Counted from the stretch's first letter, positions 7,441 through 16,464 are shown. The stretch is 64,000 nt of DNA from UBA6115 sp050953005 (GCA_050953005.1 JBMNLV010000005.1:186001-250000); one strand, 5' to 3'. Notes: generated by a model not told the origin, from the letters alone. Made by a program: numbers and translations.

Positions 7441-10400
7441 TCAGCCCTTCAATGTCTGAGCCAAAGCGGGGAAATCCGCCAGGCACTGGGCATCGCCCGG
7501 CAGCAGGGTCAGACGGAATTCACGCGGCTGCCTGAGGTACAGCCTGTCCTTTTCCAGCGGCTCCGGCCCACAGGAATTGCTGCCCAGGGGGCCCATGGCG
7601 CTGTCCAGCAGCACCTGGGTGAAATCCCCCTCGGGCAGCTCATGGCTGTGACGGGCCGCCTGCGCCTGCGCGGGCGTATAGTGATGGGCGCTGAAAGAAA
7701 AACCGTCAGCGCCGGCAATGATCAGGCCCTGGCCGGAGAGGGCATGGATCATCACGCAAGCGGTGTCCTGATGGGCGCCATTCTCCTGCGGGTAGATATA
7801 GGGCTCGTGCGTATCCCGCACAGCGGCCGCGTAGCGGCCGAAAAAAGCGCCGGTCTTCATGTCCGGATAGCTCTCATGCGGCCCGCGGCCCAGCCAGAGC
7901 AGGCGGTCAAACGCGCGGGGCATCTGAAACTTGAGCCCAAGCCGCGGCAGGTAGAGGTCCGCCGGCAATTCGCCCGGCACAAAGCGCGCCTTGAGCTCTA
8001 CCCGGCCATCCCTTTGGAAGACAAACTCCTGTTCCAGCGTCAGGATGGGCCGCAGCGACTTGGGGGCAACCACGGTATCCACCAGCACGCTCAGGCTGTC
8101 CTCTCCCTGGGCCGCCTCAAAGCGCGTCAGGCGCAGCAGCGGCTTGTCCAGCCCGCGCGCTTCCCAACGCCGGGCCATGCCGGCCCAGCCGCGGTCATTG
8201 TCAGTGGTGGCGCGCCAGAGATTGGCGCAAAGCGGCTCCTTCAGCAGCTGGGTACCGCCCAGTGTGATGCCGGACAGGCCCTTGCCCGCGCGGGTAAAGG
8301 TATATTCAGCCCGGCTGGCGCTGACACGGATTTCCTGATCGTTTTGCCAGAGCGCCAGTCTGACCATCGGCAGGCTGGCCCTGCGGGGCGCGTAACCCAG
8401 CGCCAGGGGCAGCTGCTCCCTGGCAATCACATGCCCCGGGAGCGCCCAGTCGGGCTGGTCAATAAAGGAGAAAGCCAGACGCAGGAAGCTGCCCTGCGGG
8501 TACTCGCCCAGGGGCAGGGAGACCGTCACGCTGCGCCCGGGCGCGCCTTTGAGCCTCCGGCAGCCGCGCGCGAAACGCTCGCCATCCTTTTCAACCTGCC
8601 AGCGCATTTCCAGACGGTCCAGACTGGTAAAGTCAAACAGGTTGTTCAGCGTGATCTTGCCGGCCGCCTCGTCCCGGAGCCGCGCGCGTACCGGGCGCAG
8701 CACATGGCGGTACTCCAGAAGCCCGGTATGCGGGCTGCGGTCAGGATACATCAGCGCGTCCACGCAGAAATTGCCGTCATGGGGAAATTCGCCAAAGTCC
8801 CCGCCATAAGCCCAGTAGGGCCTGCCATCCGGCGTGTGCTGCAGGATGCCATGGTCCACCCACTCCCACACGCATCCGCCAATCAGCCGGTCATGGGCGT
8901 AGATGACCTGCCAGTAATCCTCCAGGTTGCCCGGGCCCAGGCCCATGGCATGGGCGTACTCGCACAGGAAGAAAGGCTTTTTGCCCTTTTCCCTGCCGTA
9001 CTTGATGAGGTTGGGGATGGAGGTATACATCTGGGAAACCATGTCCGCGGTCTGCGCCTGCTCGTCGCGCTCATAGTGGATGGGGCGGGAGCTGTCCAGC
9101 CTGCGCATGGCTTCAGCCATCACCGCGTGATTGACGCCGTAGCCAGCCTCGTTGCCCAGGGACCAGAAGATGACGCTGGCGTGGTTGCGGTCGCGCTGCA
9201 CCATGCGCACGCCCCGGTCGATGAACTGCTTCTGCCAGGCGGGGTCCGTGGCAATCAGGTCGTAGCTGTCAAAGCGGTTGACGCCGTGGCATTCCAAATC
9301 CGCCTCATCCACCACATACAGCCCCAGCTGGTCGCAAAAATCCAAAAAGCGCGGGTCCGTGGGATAATGGGCGGTGCGCACGGTATTCATGTTATAGCGT
9401 TTCATCAGCAGCGCGTCCTGATACAGCGTCTCCAGCGGCATCGCGGCGCCCAGGGTGTCGTGGGTGTCATGCCGGTTAACGCCCTTGAGCTTGACCGCCT
9501 TGCCGTTGATCATTAGCCGGCTGCCGGCGATTTCCACCCTGCGGAAGCCCACCCGGAAGGCTTCTGCCTGGCCCGTGATCTCCGCCAGCACGGTATACAG
9601 CCTGGGCGTCTCCGCGCTCCAGGGGCTGATGCCCTCCAGGGTAAAATCCGCGATTGCCTCGCCCTGGTCAGCCTTGACAGCGGCCCGGGCAAGCGGCTGA
9701 TCGCCATCCAGCACGGTAAACTTTACGCTGACATCGCCGCGGACCAGCGCCCTGGCCTTGAGCGTGCCGGTGGTGTTGTCCTCCAGCAGCCCGGCGTCCA
9801 GGATGACATCCTCGATACGCTCCCTGCCAAAGCTTATCAGCAGCACATCGCGGAAAATGCCATTCAGCCGCCACTTGTCCTGGTCCTCCAGGTAGCTGCC
9901 GTCAGACATCTGGAAAACCAGCGCCAGCAGCTCGTTCTCGCCATCCTCGCGGACAAATTCGCTGATGTCAAAGGAGGCGGCCAGATGGGGCGTCTTGGAA
10001 AAACCAGCGTACTGCCCGTTGATGTACAGATAAAAACAGGAGTCCACCCCCTCAAAGCGCACCCGGGTCTGCCGTCCCAGGAAGACCTCCGGCAGGGTAA
10101 AGCGGGTGCGGTAAACGCCGATGGGGTTCTCGTCAGGCACATGGGGCGGGTCATAGGGAAAGGGAAAATTGACATTGGTGTATTGCGGTTTGCCCCAGCC
10201 CTGCATCTGCCAGCAACCGGGCACCACGATACGCCCGGGCGTCTCCAGCGCGGCCGGGTCCGCGGGGATCTCGCGCGGGCCAGCCAGCAGGGCAAACTCC
10301 CAGGTGCCGTTCAGGCACAGGCAAAAGGGCGATACCCGTGAAAAACTCAGCGCGCCCGCCGCGTCCGGATGGGGCACCAGGGTAGTCGTCATGGGCAGCC

Positions 10401-10449
10401 GGCGGTCCGCCACCACGGTCAGATCCCGGTACTCAGTGCGTATAAACAT
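7441..10449 (-). CDS. lacZ: Beta-galactosidase, glycoside hydrolase family 2
   Basis: This enzyme cleaves terminal beta-galactosides such as lactose, probably in the cytoplasm because no signal peptide is visible. ATG 10449 is preceded by AGGAGGAAAT on the minus strand and gives 1002 residues, the size of LacZ-type GH2 enzymes. The acid/base Glu lies in SLGNEAGYG (about residue 430) and the nucleophile in FFLCEYAHAMG (about 497). LKGVNRHDTHD, RTAHYPTDPRF and the N-terminal sugar-binding domain (VPGCWQMQGWG, YTNVNFPFPYDPP) also fit. The C-terminal domain 5 has the typical GRGPHESYPDMKTG. No sugar permease is adjacent; the neighbouring MFS gene is of organophosphate type. A promoter is readable at 10503-10531. 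Confidence 0.96.
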   Translation of the reverse strand: MFIRTEYRDLTVVADRRLPMTTTLVPHPDAAGALSFSRVSPFCLCLNGTWEFALLAGPREIPADPAALETPGRIVVPGCWQMQGWGKPQYTNVNFPFPYDPPHVPDENPIGVYRTRFTLPEVFLGRQTRVRFEGVDSCFYLYINGQYAGFSKTPHLAASFDISEFVREDGENELLALVFQMSDGSYLEDQDKWRLNGIFRDVLLISFGRERIEDVILDAGLLEDNTTGTLKARALVRGDVSVKFTVLDGDQPLARAAVKADQGEAIADFTLEGISPWSAETPRLYTVLAEITGQAEAFRVGFRRVEIAGSRLMINGKAVKLKGVNRHDTHDTLGAAMPLETLYQDALLMKRYNMNTVRTAHYPTDPRFLDFCDQLGLYVVDEADLECHGVNRFDSYDLIATDPAWQKQFIDRGVRMVQRDRNHASVIFWSLGNEAGYGVNHAVMAEAMRRLDSSRPIHYERDEQAQTADMVSQMYTSIPNLIKYGREKGKKPFFLCEYAHAMGLGPGNLEDYWQVIYAHDRLIGGCVWEWVDHGILQHTPDGRPYWAYGGDFGEFPHDGNFCVDALMYPDRSPHTGLLEYRHVLRPVRARLRDEAAGKITLNNLFDFTSLDRLEMRWQVEKDGERFARGCRRLKGAPGRSVTVSLPLGEYPQGSFLRLAFSFIDQPDWALPGHVIAREQLPLALGYAPRRASLPMVRLALWQNDQEIRVSASRAEYTFTRAGKGLSGITLGGTQLLKEPLCANLWRATTDNDRGWAGMARRWEARGLDKPLLRLTRFEAAQGEDSLSVLVDTVVAPKSLRPILTLEQEFVFQRDGRVELKARFVPGELPADLYLPRLGLKFQMPRAFDRLLWLGRGPHESYPDMKTGAFFGRYAAAVRDTHEPYIYPQENGAHQDTACVMIHALSGQGLIIAGADGFSFSAHHYTPAQAQAARHSHELPEGDFTQVLLDSAMGPLGSNSCGPEPLEKDRLYLRQPREFRLTLLPGDAQCLADFPALAQTLKG

Positions 10450-10502
10450 ATTTCCTCCTGTGTTCCGGCAGCGCGCCGGCATATTTTCATGATGTCCTTT
10501 TT

Positions 10503-10531
10503 ATTCTATCGGAAGCACCGGGCTGTGTAAA
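10503..10531 (-). promoter_or_regulatory. Sigma-A type promoter of lacZ
   Basis: On the minus strand TTTACA (10531-10526) and TAGAAT (10508-10503) are separated by exactly 17 nt, about 55 nt before the lacZ start. The rest of the 10450-10808 gap shows nothing else I can name. Confidence 0.65.
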
Positions 10532-10808
10532 GGCCGGCGGCCACAAGCCGCGGCTTGGGCGCGCCGGATTGCCAAACAACAGGCAATATGTTGGGCGGAA
10601 CTGTGAGAAATCAAGGATCGTCAAGAAAAAGTCAGAGGATTTATGAAGCAAAAACATCCTGCCTTGGCGGGATTTATCCCACCGGAGAAGAACAGATATA
10701 TTCTGTGAGAATACGACAAGATATCATGAGCGCGGTTACCCAAACCAAGGTTCAGATCCTCATACGGACCGGCTTGGCATACGCCTTGTTCACTCAGCCC
10801 GCTTCACT

Positions 10809-12113
10809 TTATAATTTCTTCATCTTCATCTTGCCTGCAGCCAGCGTCAGCGCCAGCATAACGATGTACAGGCAGCCGATGGTGACAAAGACGGCCGGCC
10901 AGCCGAAGGTATCCTTGACAAAGCCGAAAACGCTGGCCTGCAGGGCCGCGCCCATGTAGACAGCCCAGTCAAACACGCCGGCCACGGTGGAGGAGAACGC
11001 GCGGCCGCCGATATCGCCGGCAACCGCCCATACAACACCAGTGACCATGCCTGAAACGCCCACGAAAAAGAGCATCATTGAGGCCAGCGGCTGCGTGCGG
11101 ATCAAGGGGAAGGTGATCATGCCAAGAAAGGTGACAACGGCTGCCAGGGCCATCATGGGCTCGCGCCTGCCCCTAAAGACCTTATCGGTGATCAGCGGGA
11201 AAACGAACATCGCGCAGGCCTGGCCAACGGGCAGAAGGATGGCGCTGAAAATGCCCTCCTTGATGGAAAGGCCCATGGATTCGGTAAAATACGTAGGCAC
11301 CCAGGTGAGCAGGCCATAGCAGCCCACGCCCGCGATGGCGGAGATCAGGCAGAAGGCAAGAACCTTGGGCTCGGAGAAAAACACCTTGTAGGGGTAGAGA
11401 TAACCTTTCCTTTTGATCTCGGCGCTGAGCGCGGCGTCGCGCGCGGCGGCTTCCCGATCCTCTTCTTCAAAGGGCTCAAGGCCGATGTCCTCAGGCTTCG
11501 TCTTGAAGAAAACCGCAAAGACAGCGAGCATCAGCCCCAAGGGGACCACAGGATAGCGGAAAGCGGCGCGCCAGCCCCATTCGGGGTTCATGTCCATGCA
11601 CAGGAGGACGCTCAGGTAGGTGACGATCTGCGCCAGGCCGGAGAACGCCGTGGCAAGGCCGGTGGCGAAGCCGCGCTCCTTCTTGGGCCACCATCTGTTG
11701 AGCACGCCTACGCCGTTTGGCCACACCATCGACTGGCAAAAGCCGTTGAGGCCCCACAAGACGGCGATAACGGGAATGGAATGCTGGAAAGAGATGACTA
11801 CATTAATGAGGACCGATGCCGCCACGCCCAGCATGATGGATCTTTTGTGGCCAAGATGCGCGCCCAGGCTGCCGTTGACCAGTTGGCCAAAGGCATAGCA
11901 CCAGAAAAGCGCCGAGGACACCATGCCCATGGCGGAGGTGGTGGAACCAAGGCCCTCGGCCATCTGCGTCATGACAAGGTTGATATTCTGCCTGCCGTTA
12001 TAGAGGAACAGATACGTCAGACCGAAGCTGAGCAGCATCTTCCAGGCATATTCCCTGAAACGGGAATACTCGAAAACCGTGTATCCGCAAGTGTTTTCCC
12101 TGCCTGCTCTCAA
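10809..12113 (-). CDS. MFS permease, organophosphate:phosphate antiporter-like
   Basis: This 434-residue protein has about 12 hydrophobic segments split by a charged central loop (about residues 205-235, EDIGLEPFEEEDREAAARDA). The motif GLNGFCQSMVWPNGVGVLNRWWPKKERG and the following GLATAFSG are those of the GlpT/UhpT (OPA) branch of the major facilitator superfamily. It probably exchanges a phosphorylated sugar or glycerol compound for phosphate. The start is a TTG (12113), supported by AAGGAGA seven nt upstream. The gene lies 42 nt behind the PHP-domain hydrolase and is likely co-transcribed with it. The exact substrate is unknown. Confidence 0.85.
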   Translation of the reverse strand: MRAGRENTCGYTVFEYSRFREYAWKMLLSFGLTYLFLYNGRQNINLVMTQMAEGLGSTTSAMGMVSSALFWCYAFGQLVNGSLGAHLGHKRSIMLGVAASVLINVVISFQHSIPVIAVLWGLNGFCQSMVWPNGVGVLNRWWPKKERGFATGLATAFSGLAQIVTYLSVLLCMDMNPEWGWRAAFRYPVVPLGLMLAVFAVFFKTKPEDIGLEPFEEEDREAAARDAALSAEIKRKGYLYPYKVFFSEPKVLAFCLISAIAGVGCYGLLTWVPTYFTESMGLSIKEGIFSAILLPVGQACAMFVFPLITDKVFRGRREPMMALAAVVTFLGMITFPLIRTQPLASMMLFFVGVSGMVTGVVWAVAGDIGGRAFSSTVAGVFDWAVYMGAALQASVFGFVKDTFGWPAVFVTIGCLYIVMLALTLAAGKMKMKKL

Positions 12114-12155
12114 TGACGCTTCTCCTTGTACACCCTTCTTTTTTCTACATAAAGC

Positions 12156-13571
12156 TTAAATTTGGTACTTGATCTCCTTGCTGTACGCAGCGCTGCCCTT
12201 GGTTCGCGGGCCATTGCGCTGCACTTCCCGCCATTCTTCCTCCCAGGCCAGCATGGCGGCTGACGGCAGCCTGGCTTCCCTGCGGCCAAAGAAGCGCAGG
12301 CGGAAGTCCTCCGCCATCGCGGCATTTTCCTCAATCAACACCGCCGGCGCTGCCTCCATGGCGTAGGCGCGCATCGCCACGCCCTCCCCCTGCGCCAGGC
12401 GCTGAAGCTTCGGGAAGTAATGCTTCAGCAAAAACTGTCCATAGGCAGTTTGCCGCAGCGTGCCGTAGCAGCGGTAATGCCGCCTGTATTCGTCATCCGT
12501 CGCTTCCACCGGAATCGTATGGCCTTGTTTGACCGCCTCGATAATGGCGCCGGTTTTGTTGGCCGCGGCCAGGCAGATAGTAAACAGGTGCGGGAAAAAG
12601 CCGCATTCCCTGATACCGTGCACATCGCTTGAGCCCACCACAGGGATTTGAACCCCTTGGGCGCGCAAATCGTTCCACATGGCCAGAGAAAGATTGCACC
12701 CCGCCTGTCCCATGCCGCCCAGCAGCTCATACGCGTCAAACTTGCCGCTCCTCAGCAGAAGATGGGTCAGCGGAAGATCCACATTGTACATCTGCGTGGA
12801 TTCGACCCGCCAGTAGGGATGCGGAAAAATCGCCAGCCCGCCGGCCTCATGGATCTTGTCCACCGCCCACATGGTCTTGCCGTAGCGCTCGCGGTATTCC
12901 TGCGGAATGTGTCCAGGCAGGGCGGCAAGATAAGCCTCCGCTTCTTTTTCATAGGCTTCGCGGTTGTTCAGATAGAATTCCGCCACGCTCTTTTCCCCGC
13001 CCACATGCACAACATGCACCGGAATGCTGGGCGGATGCACCTCCTCGCCGGGCACCCGGGTCAGCCCCATGCGCACCCCCGCGAAGGTTTGGTCAATTTC
13101 CTCACCGGGGTAAAAGCGGTTGTGATCCGTCAAGGCAAAAAAATCATATCCCTGCTCACGGTAATGTCCCGCCAGCGCAGCGGGGTCACGCCTGCCGTCC
13201 GAACGGATGGAATGGGAATGAAAATCCCCTTTGTATGGCGTCAGCGCGTACCAGTCCTCATACAGAGAGTATACGGCCATTTTCTGAATCTCCTGCCCGT
13301 CCCGGGACAGGATGATCAGATGCTCCATTTCCCCCGGAAACACATGCTCAAACCGGAGAGCGCCACCGCGCGCTTCGACCGCCAGCAGATCATATTGGGA
13401 GGGGAGGTAGTAATTGTCCTCATCCGCTGACACATGGATGATTTTCAGCTGATAAACAGTGTTCTCCGCGAATATGAATGCTTTCTCGTTGGCGGTGACC
13501 GTCATTTCCACCCTTGTGCCGGCAGGGACCACGGAAGGCCAAACGCTGTAATTCTCCGGTGCAGGAAGCAT
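12156..13571 (-). CDS. PHP-domain metallohydrolase (CehA/McbA-like)
   Basis: This 471-residue protein has an N-terminal beta-rich region (about 1-115) and a PHP domain from about 116. The metal-binding signatures are GDFHSHSIRSDGR and YDFFALTDHNRF, followed by VPGEEVHPP, VHVVHVGG, LAIFPHPYWR and VVGSSDVHGI, which supply the remaining His and Asp ligands of a trinuclear PHP site. Such enzymes usually hydrolyse phosphoesters. There is no signal peptide. It is the first gene of an operon with an OPA-type permease, so hydrolysis of an imported organophosphate is a reasonable inference. The start ATG is preceded by GAGGTGG. Confidence 0.8.
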   Translation of the reverse strand: MLPAPENYSVWPSVVPAGTRVEMTVTANEKAFIFAENTVYQLKIIHVSADEDNYYLPSQYDLLAVEARGGALRFEHVFPGEMEHLIILSRDGQEIQKMAVYSLYEDWYALTPYKGDFHSHSIRSDGRRDPAALAGHYREQGYDFFALTDHNRFYPGEEIDQTFAGVRMGLTRVPGEEVHPPSIPVHVVHVGGEKSVAEFYLNNREAYEKEAEAYLAALPGHIPQEYRERYGKTMWAVDKIHEAGGLAIFPHPYWRVESTQMYNVDLPLTHLLLRSGKFDAYELLGGMGQAGCNLSLAMWNDLRAQGVQIPVVGSSDVHGIRECGFFPHLFTICLAAANKTGAIIEAVKQGHTIPVEATDDEYRRHYRCYGTLRQTAYGQFLLKHYFPKLQRLAQGEGVAMRAYAMEAAPAVLIEENAAMAEDFRLRFFGRREARLPSAAMLAWEEEWREVQRNGPRTKGSAAYSKEIKYQI

Positions 13572-13788
13572 ATGAACCCACCTCTTCTTTTCTTTTTTAT
13601 TCTCTCACTGTTGTCCCGGCGCCCCGCCGGAATGACGCGACGCCTGCCGCTGAGGCGCCGGGCCCTTTCCTTGATAAGCAGCGGACAAAGCCTGAAAGAT
13701 GAACATTCCCACAGTGACGCTGCCGCGAGGCATACGCTTGTATGGGCCGCCCCCGGCGTCCGCAAGCGCAGGGATGTATGCGCGGCTT

Positions 13789-13817
13789 ATTCTGCCAGCA
13801 GGTGTGCGCGTTGTCAA
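13789..13817 (-). promoter_or_regulatory. Candidate promoter of the PHP hydrolase/MFS operon
   Basis: On the minus strand TTGACA (13817-13812) is 17 nt from CAGAAT (13794-13789). The predicted leader to the PHP gene is about 210 nt. The perfect -35 box and exact spacing support it; the -10 box matches four of six. Confidence 0.5.
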
Positions 13818-13859
13818 TCACAGAATCAATCTCGCAAGTGTTAACACAAGACGGAAATG

Positions 13860-14002
13860 CCGTACCTGTTGAATCATTCGAATGGAGATGGTTCAATATA
13901 TATGATGGCCTTATGCGGTTCTGCGTTTCGGCGTTTGTCATGATCAGCGGAGTGTTTTTCTTGACCCAAAAAAGAGATTCTTTAACATTTATTTTGAAAT
14001 AA
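13860..14002 (+). pseudogene. Remnant of an acyltransferase-3 family membrane protein
   Basis: The frame reads WRWFNIYDGLMRFCVSAF, then VMISGVFFL and TQKRDSLTFILK before a stop. This closely resembles the N-terminal part of O-acyltransferases (WecH/OafA type), where NIYDS-x2-RF-x-VP precedes FVMISG. Nothing of the preceding first helix or of the several hundred residues that should follow can be found. The fragment is more A+T-rich than its surroundings. It is best read as a decayed gene between two divergent promoters. The complete family member at 23607-24794 is not closely similar. Confidence 0.5.
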
Positions 14003-14070
14003 TCGGATTCACAACGCTGTTATTCAATCCGATCATCTCACCAAACCTCAAAGCATGGCCGGCCCGGCTG

Positions 14071-14099
14071 TTGTAAAACCCGGCGGTTTCCAATAGAAT
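14071..14099 (+). promoter_or_regulatory. Sigma-A type promoter of the ECF S-component/XRE-ATPase-CYTH unit
   Basis: TTGTAA (14071-14076) and TAGAAT (14094-14099) are separated by exactly 17 nt. Transcription would start near 14106, inside the inverted repeat listed next, leaving a leader of about 100 nt. Confidence 0.6.
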
Positions 14100-14104
14100 C
14101 TACC

Positions 14105-14126
14105 AATATGCGATAGTTTGCATATT
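14105..14126 (+). promoter_or_regulatory. Inverted repeat at the transcription start, candidate operator
   Basis: AATATGC (14105-14111) and GCATATT (14120-14126) form a perfect 7-bp inverted repeat with an 8-nt spacer. It lies 5 nt after the -10 box. The position and symmetry suit a dimeric repressor, and the operon itself encodes an XRE-type DNA-binding domain. Assignment as its operator is inference. Confidence 0.45.
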
Positions 14127-14205
14127 TACAAAAGGCTCCCCAAGACTTTACAGTAAGCATGTGCAGGGCCCGGCACTGACAAAACAAGTGAAGGAGGATG
14201 CTCCG

Positions 14206-14775
14206 ATGACGGCTCTCTTCCGGAAAACCAGTCACCCCGCCCGCCGGATTACCATTTTGGGTCTGGGCATCGGCCTGTACGTAGCCATGAGCCTGGCGCT
14301 GCAAGTCCCCTTTTTTGAAAACTTCTACCTGTGTCTGGGCTATACCGTTCTGGTGGTCTTTTGTTGCTTCTTCGGCCCCGCTGCCGGCGCCATGGTAGGC
14401 ACCCTGGGCTGCGTCCTGCACTGCCTTGCCATCAATGGCATGCGGGGCATGCCGGGCTGGGCCCTGGGAAACCTGTTCACCGGTGTTGTGCTGGGCCTGC
14501 TGTTGCCCCATGCCCTGAAAAAGCCGCTGACCATTCCCAAAATCGCGGCAACTGCCCTGATCATGGTGGCAAGCATGGCCATCGCCATGTTTGGCATCAA
14601 GTCCTTCACCGAGGTGGTGCTCTACGGCCAGCCCATGTGGGCCAGGATGGCGAAAAACTCCTACGCCTTCATTGCCAACAGCGTGGCTTTGCTGATGAGC
14701 ATCCCCCTTGTCGCAGCCCTCAGAGCCGCGGCGCCGGTAAAGGAGTGGTTCAAGCCCCGTTCCGGGGACAAATAA
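14206..14775 (+). CDS. ECF transporter S-component (substrate-binding membrane subunit)
   Basis: ATG 14206 follows AAGGAGGATGCTCCG and gives a 189-residue, strongly hydrophobic protein with about six membrane segments (for example LGLGIGLYVAMSLALQ and YTVLVVFCCFFGPAAGAMVG). The glycine-rich FFGPAAGAMVGTLG motif and the overall size fit S-components of energy-coupling-factor vitamin transporters. The substrate cannot be read from the sequence. The EcfA and EcfT subunits are absent here and are usually shared and encoded elsewhere. The next gene starts 32 nt later and carries HTH, ATPase and CYTH domains, a pairing that suggests regulated uptake and processing of a nucleotide-like or phosphorylated cofactor (inference). 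Confidence 0.75.
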   Translation: MTALFRKTSHPARRITILGLGIGLYVAMSLALQVPFFENFYLCLGYTVLVVFCCFFGPAAGAMVGTLGCVLHCLAINGMRGMPGWALGNLFTGVVLGLLLPHALKKPLTIPKIAATALIMVASMAIAMFGIKSFTEVVLYGQPMWARMAKNSYAFIANSVALLMSIPLVAALRAAAPVKEWFKPRSGDK

Positions 14776-14807
14776 AAAGATGATTCAAGCAACCAGGAGG
14801 ATTACCG

Positions 14808-16130
14808 ATGAACGATTATCATTTTGGCAACCGGCTGCTCTGCCTGCGTGAAAAGCTGGGGCTTTCCCAGGGACAGCTGGGCAAGCTGATCGGAGTCAGC
14901 AATAAATCGATCTCCAAATGGGAAACCGGCGCCGCAAAACCCGGGGTGGATACCCTGAACAGGCTGGCCTTGGCCCTGCAGGTGTCCGTGGATGAATTGA
15001 TGCAGCCCACCGCCGCGGACAAGCAGATCTCCCGGATCGTGATCACCGGCGGGCCCTGCGCCGGCAAAACCACCGCCCTGAGCTGGATCCAAAACGCCTT
15101 CTCGGAAAAGGGCTACCAGGTGGTCTTCGTGCCGGAAACCGCCACCGAGCTGATCTCCGGCGGCGCCGCCCCCTGGCTGTGCGCGGAAGGCAAGCATTTT
15201 CAAACCGGGCTCATCCGCTTGCAGCTGGCCAAGGAAGAGGCCTTTGCCTATATCGCCGGCAAGATGTCCGCCGGAAAAATCCTCCTGGTCATGGACCGGG
15301 GCGCCCTGGACAACAAGGCGTACATGAGTCCCCTGGATTTTCAATACGTGATGCAGACCCTGGGCACTAACGAGGTGGCGCTGCGGGATCATTATGACGC
15401 GGTGTTCCACCTGGTGACCGCCGCCAAGGGCGCGGAGGAGTTTTACACCCTGGCGAACAACCAGGCCCGGACAGAAACGCCTGAGCAGGCAGCAGCCCTG
15501 GATGACAAGCTCATCGCTGCCTGGACAGGGCATCCCCACCTGCGCATCATCGACAACAGCACAGATTTCAATAAAAAGATGCTGCGCCTGCTTGCAGAGA
15601 TTTCCTCCTTTCTGGGTGAGCCCGAACCGCTGGAGGTGGAGCGCAAGTTTTTAATCCAGATGCCTAATCTGCGCAAGCTCGAGCAGCTGCCCGCCTGCAC
15701 CAGGGTGAACATTGTGCAGACTTACCTGAAAAGCACCGCGGATGAGGAGGTTCGCGTCCGCCAGCGGGGCAGCGACCGGCACTTTATCTATTTCAAAACC
15801 ATCAAGCGGGCGGTTTCACACGGGAAACGGGTGGAAGTGGAAACCCGCCTGAACCAGGAAGAATACCTGCAGCACCTGATGCAGGCCGACCCGCAATACC
15901 GGCAGATTCAAAAAACCCGCTACTGCCTCAGCAGAAACGGCACCTATTATGAGATTGACATTTATCCTCAGCTTGATGACCGGGCCATCCTGGAGGTCGA
16001 GCTGCGGGATGAGCATCAGCCGGTCTCCATCCCCAAGATGTTCAAGGTGATCCGGGAGGTCACAGGGGAGGAGGCCTATCTCAACCGCAACATCGCCAAA
16101 CACGGCTTTCCGGAGGTTGAAAAAAAGTAG
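14808..16130 (+). CDS. XRE-type HTH / P-loop ATPase / CYTH triphosphatase fusion protein
   Basis: Three domains are visible in 440 residues. Residues 5-65 are a Cro/CI-type helix-turn-helix (LGLSQGQLGKLIGVSNKS, ISKWETGAAKPGVDTL). Residues 75-265 are an AAA_28/NadR-kinase-like P-loop domain with Walker A GGPCAGKTT (81-88) and VMDRGALDNKAYM as a likely catalytic segment. Residues 270-440 are a CYTH domain with the ExExK signature EVERK and the expected later acidic and basic strands (VRVRQRG, YFKTIKR, RVEVETRL, YEIDIYPQLDDRAILEVEL). CYTH enzymes bind and cleave triphosphates. The domain order recalls NadR (HTH plus kinase) and animal Ttd14 (ATPase plus CYTH). The start ATG follows AGGAGGATTACCG. 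Confidence 0.85.
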   Translation: MNDYHFGNRLLCLREKLGLSQGQLGKLIGVSNKSISKWETGAAKPGVDTLNRLALALQVSVDELMQPTAADKQISRIVITGGPCAGKTTALSWIQNAFSEKGYQVVFVPETATELISGGAAPWLCAEGKHFQTGLIRLQLAKEEAFAYIAGKMSAGKILLVMDRGALDNKAYMSPLDFQYVMQTLGTNEVALRDHYDAVFHLVTAAKGAEEFYTLANNQARTETPEQAAALDDKLIAAWTGHPHLRIIDNSTDFNKKMLRLLAEISSFLGEPEPLEVERKFLIQMPNLRKLEQLPACTRVNIVQTYLKSTADEEVRVRQRGSDRHFIYFKTIKRAVSHGKRVEVETRLNQEEYLQHLMQADPQYRQIQKTRYCLSRNGTYYEIDIYPQLDDRAILEVELRDEHQPVSIPKMFKVIREVTGEEAYLNRNIAKHGFPEVEKK

Positions 16131-16434
16131 GTCAGGAATTATCCTGGCCTGGTGTCCAGTTGTTTCGGATACCGGTACAAAGCCTCGCACCGGTATCAAA
16201 CAGCCTAGTTTCCCATGCAAATCTCATAAAGGTTCCCTGCCATCAAGACCGGGGACGGTTTCCCGGAATCCCGTTCATCCCGGAAGCAGGGAGCCAACAG
16301 CAGTTATGCAAGCCTTGGATGGTATTTGCCGTCCCGGCAGGCGTCCGGTAACGCCGGTTGCTGTATCCGCTATGGGAAATATGCCTTGTCAAGCCATCCA
16401 CGGCACAGGGAGTTATACCCCCAAAGCGCGCTTG
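16131..16434. other. Intergenic region with one hairpin
   Basis: No gene is supported here. A 9-bp inverted repeat GATACCGGT / ACCGGTATC (16168-16176 and 16189-16197, 12-nt loop) lies about 40 nt past the stop of the fusion gene and could end transcription, but no T run follows. The open frames across this stretch lack ribosome binding sites and coding character. Confidence 0.4.
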
Positions 16435-16464
16435 TTTACCTTGTGAAGCCCGGTGTGATATACT
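16435..16464 (+). promoter_or_regulatory. Candidate promoter of the pdp operon
   Basis: TTTACC (16435-16440) and TATACT (16459-16464) are 18 nt apart, ending 32 nt before the pdp start codon. The -10 box is good and the -35 box moderate. Confidence 0.5.

Noticed and set aside
7642..9516. A 624-codon plus-strand frame opposite lacZ
   Set aside because: It lies wholly inside an unambiguous GH2 gene, and high GC favours long antisense frames; the product has no recognisable domain.
16117..16446. A plus-strand frame between the CYTH fusion and pdp
   Set aside because: It has no ribosome binding site, overlaps the end of the fusion gene and has a composition unlike a protein.
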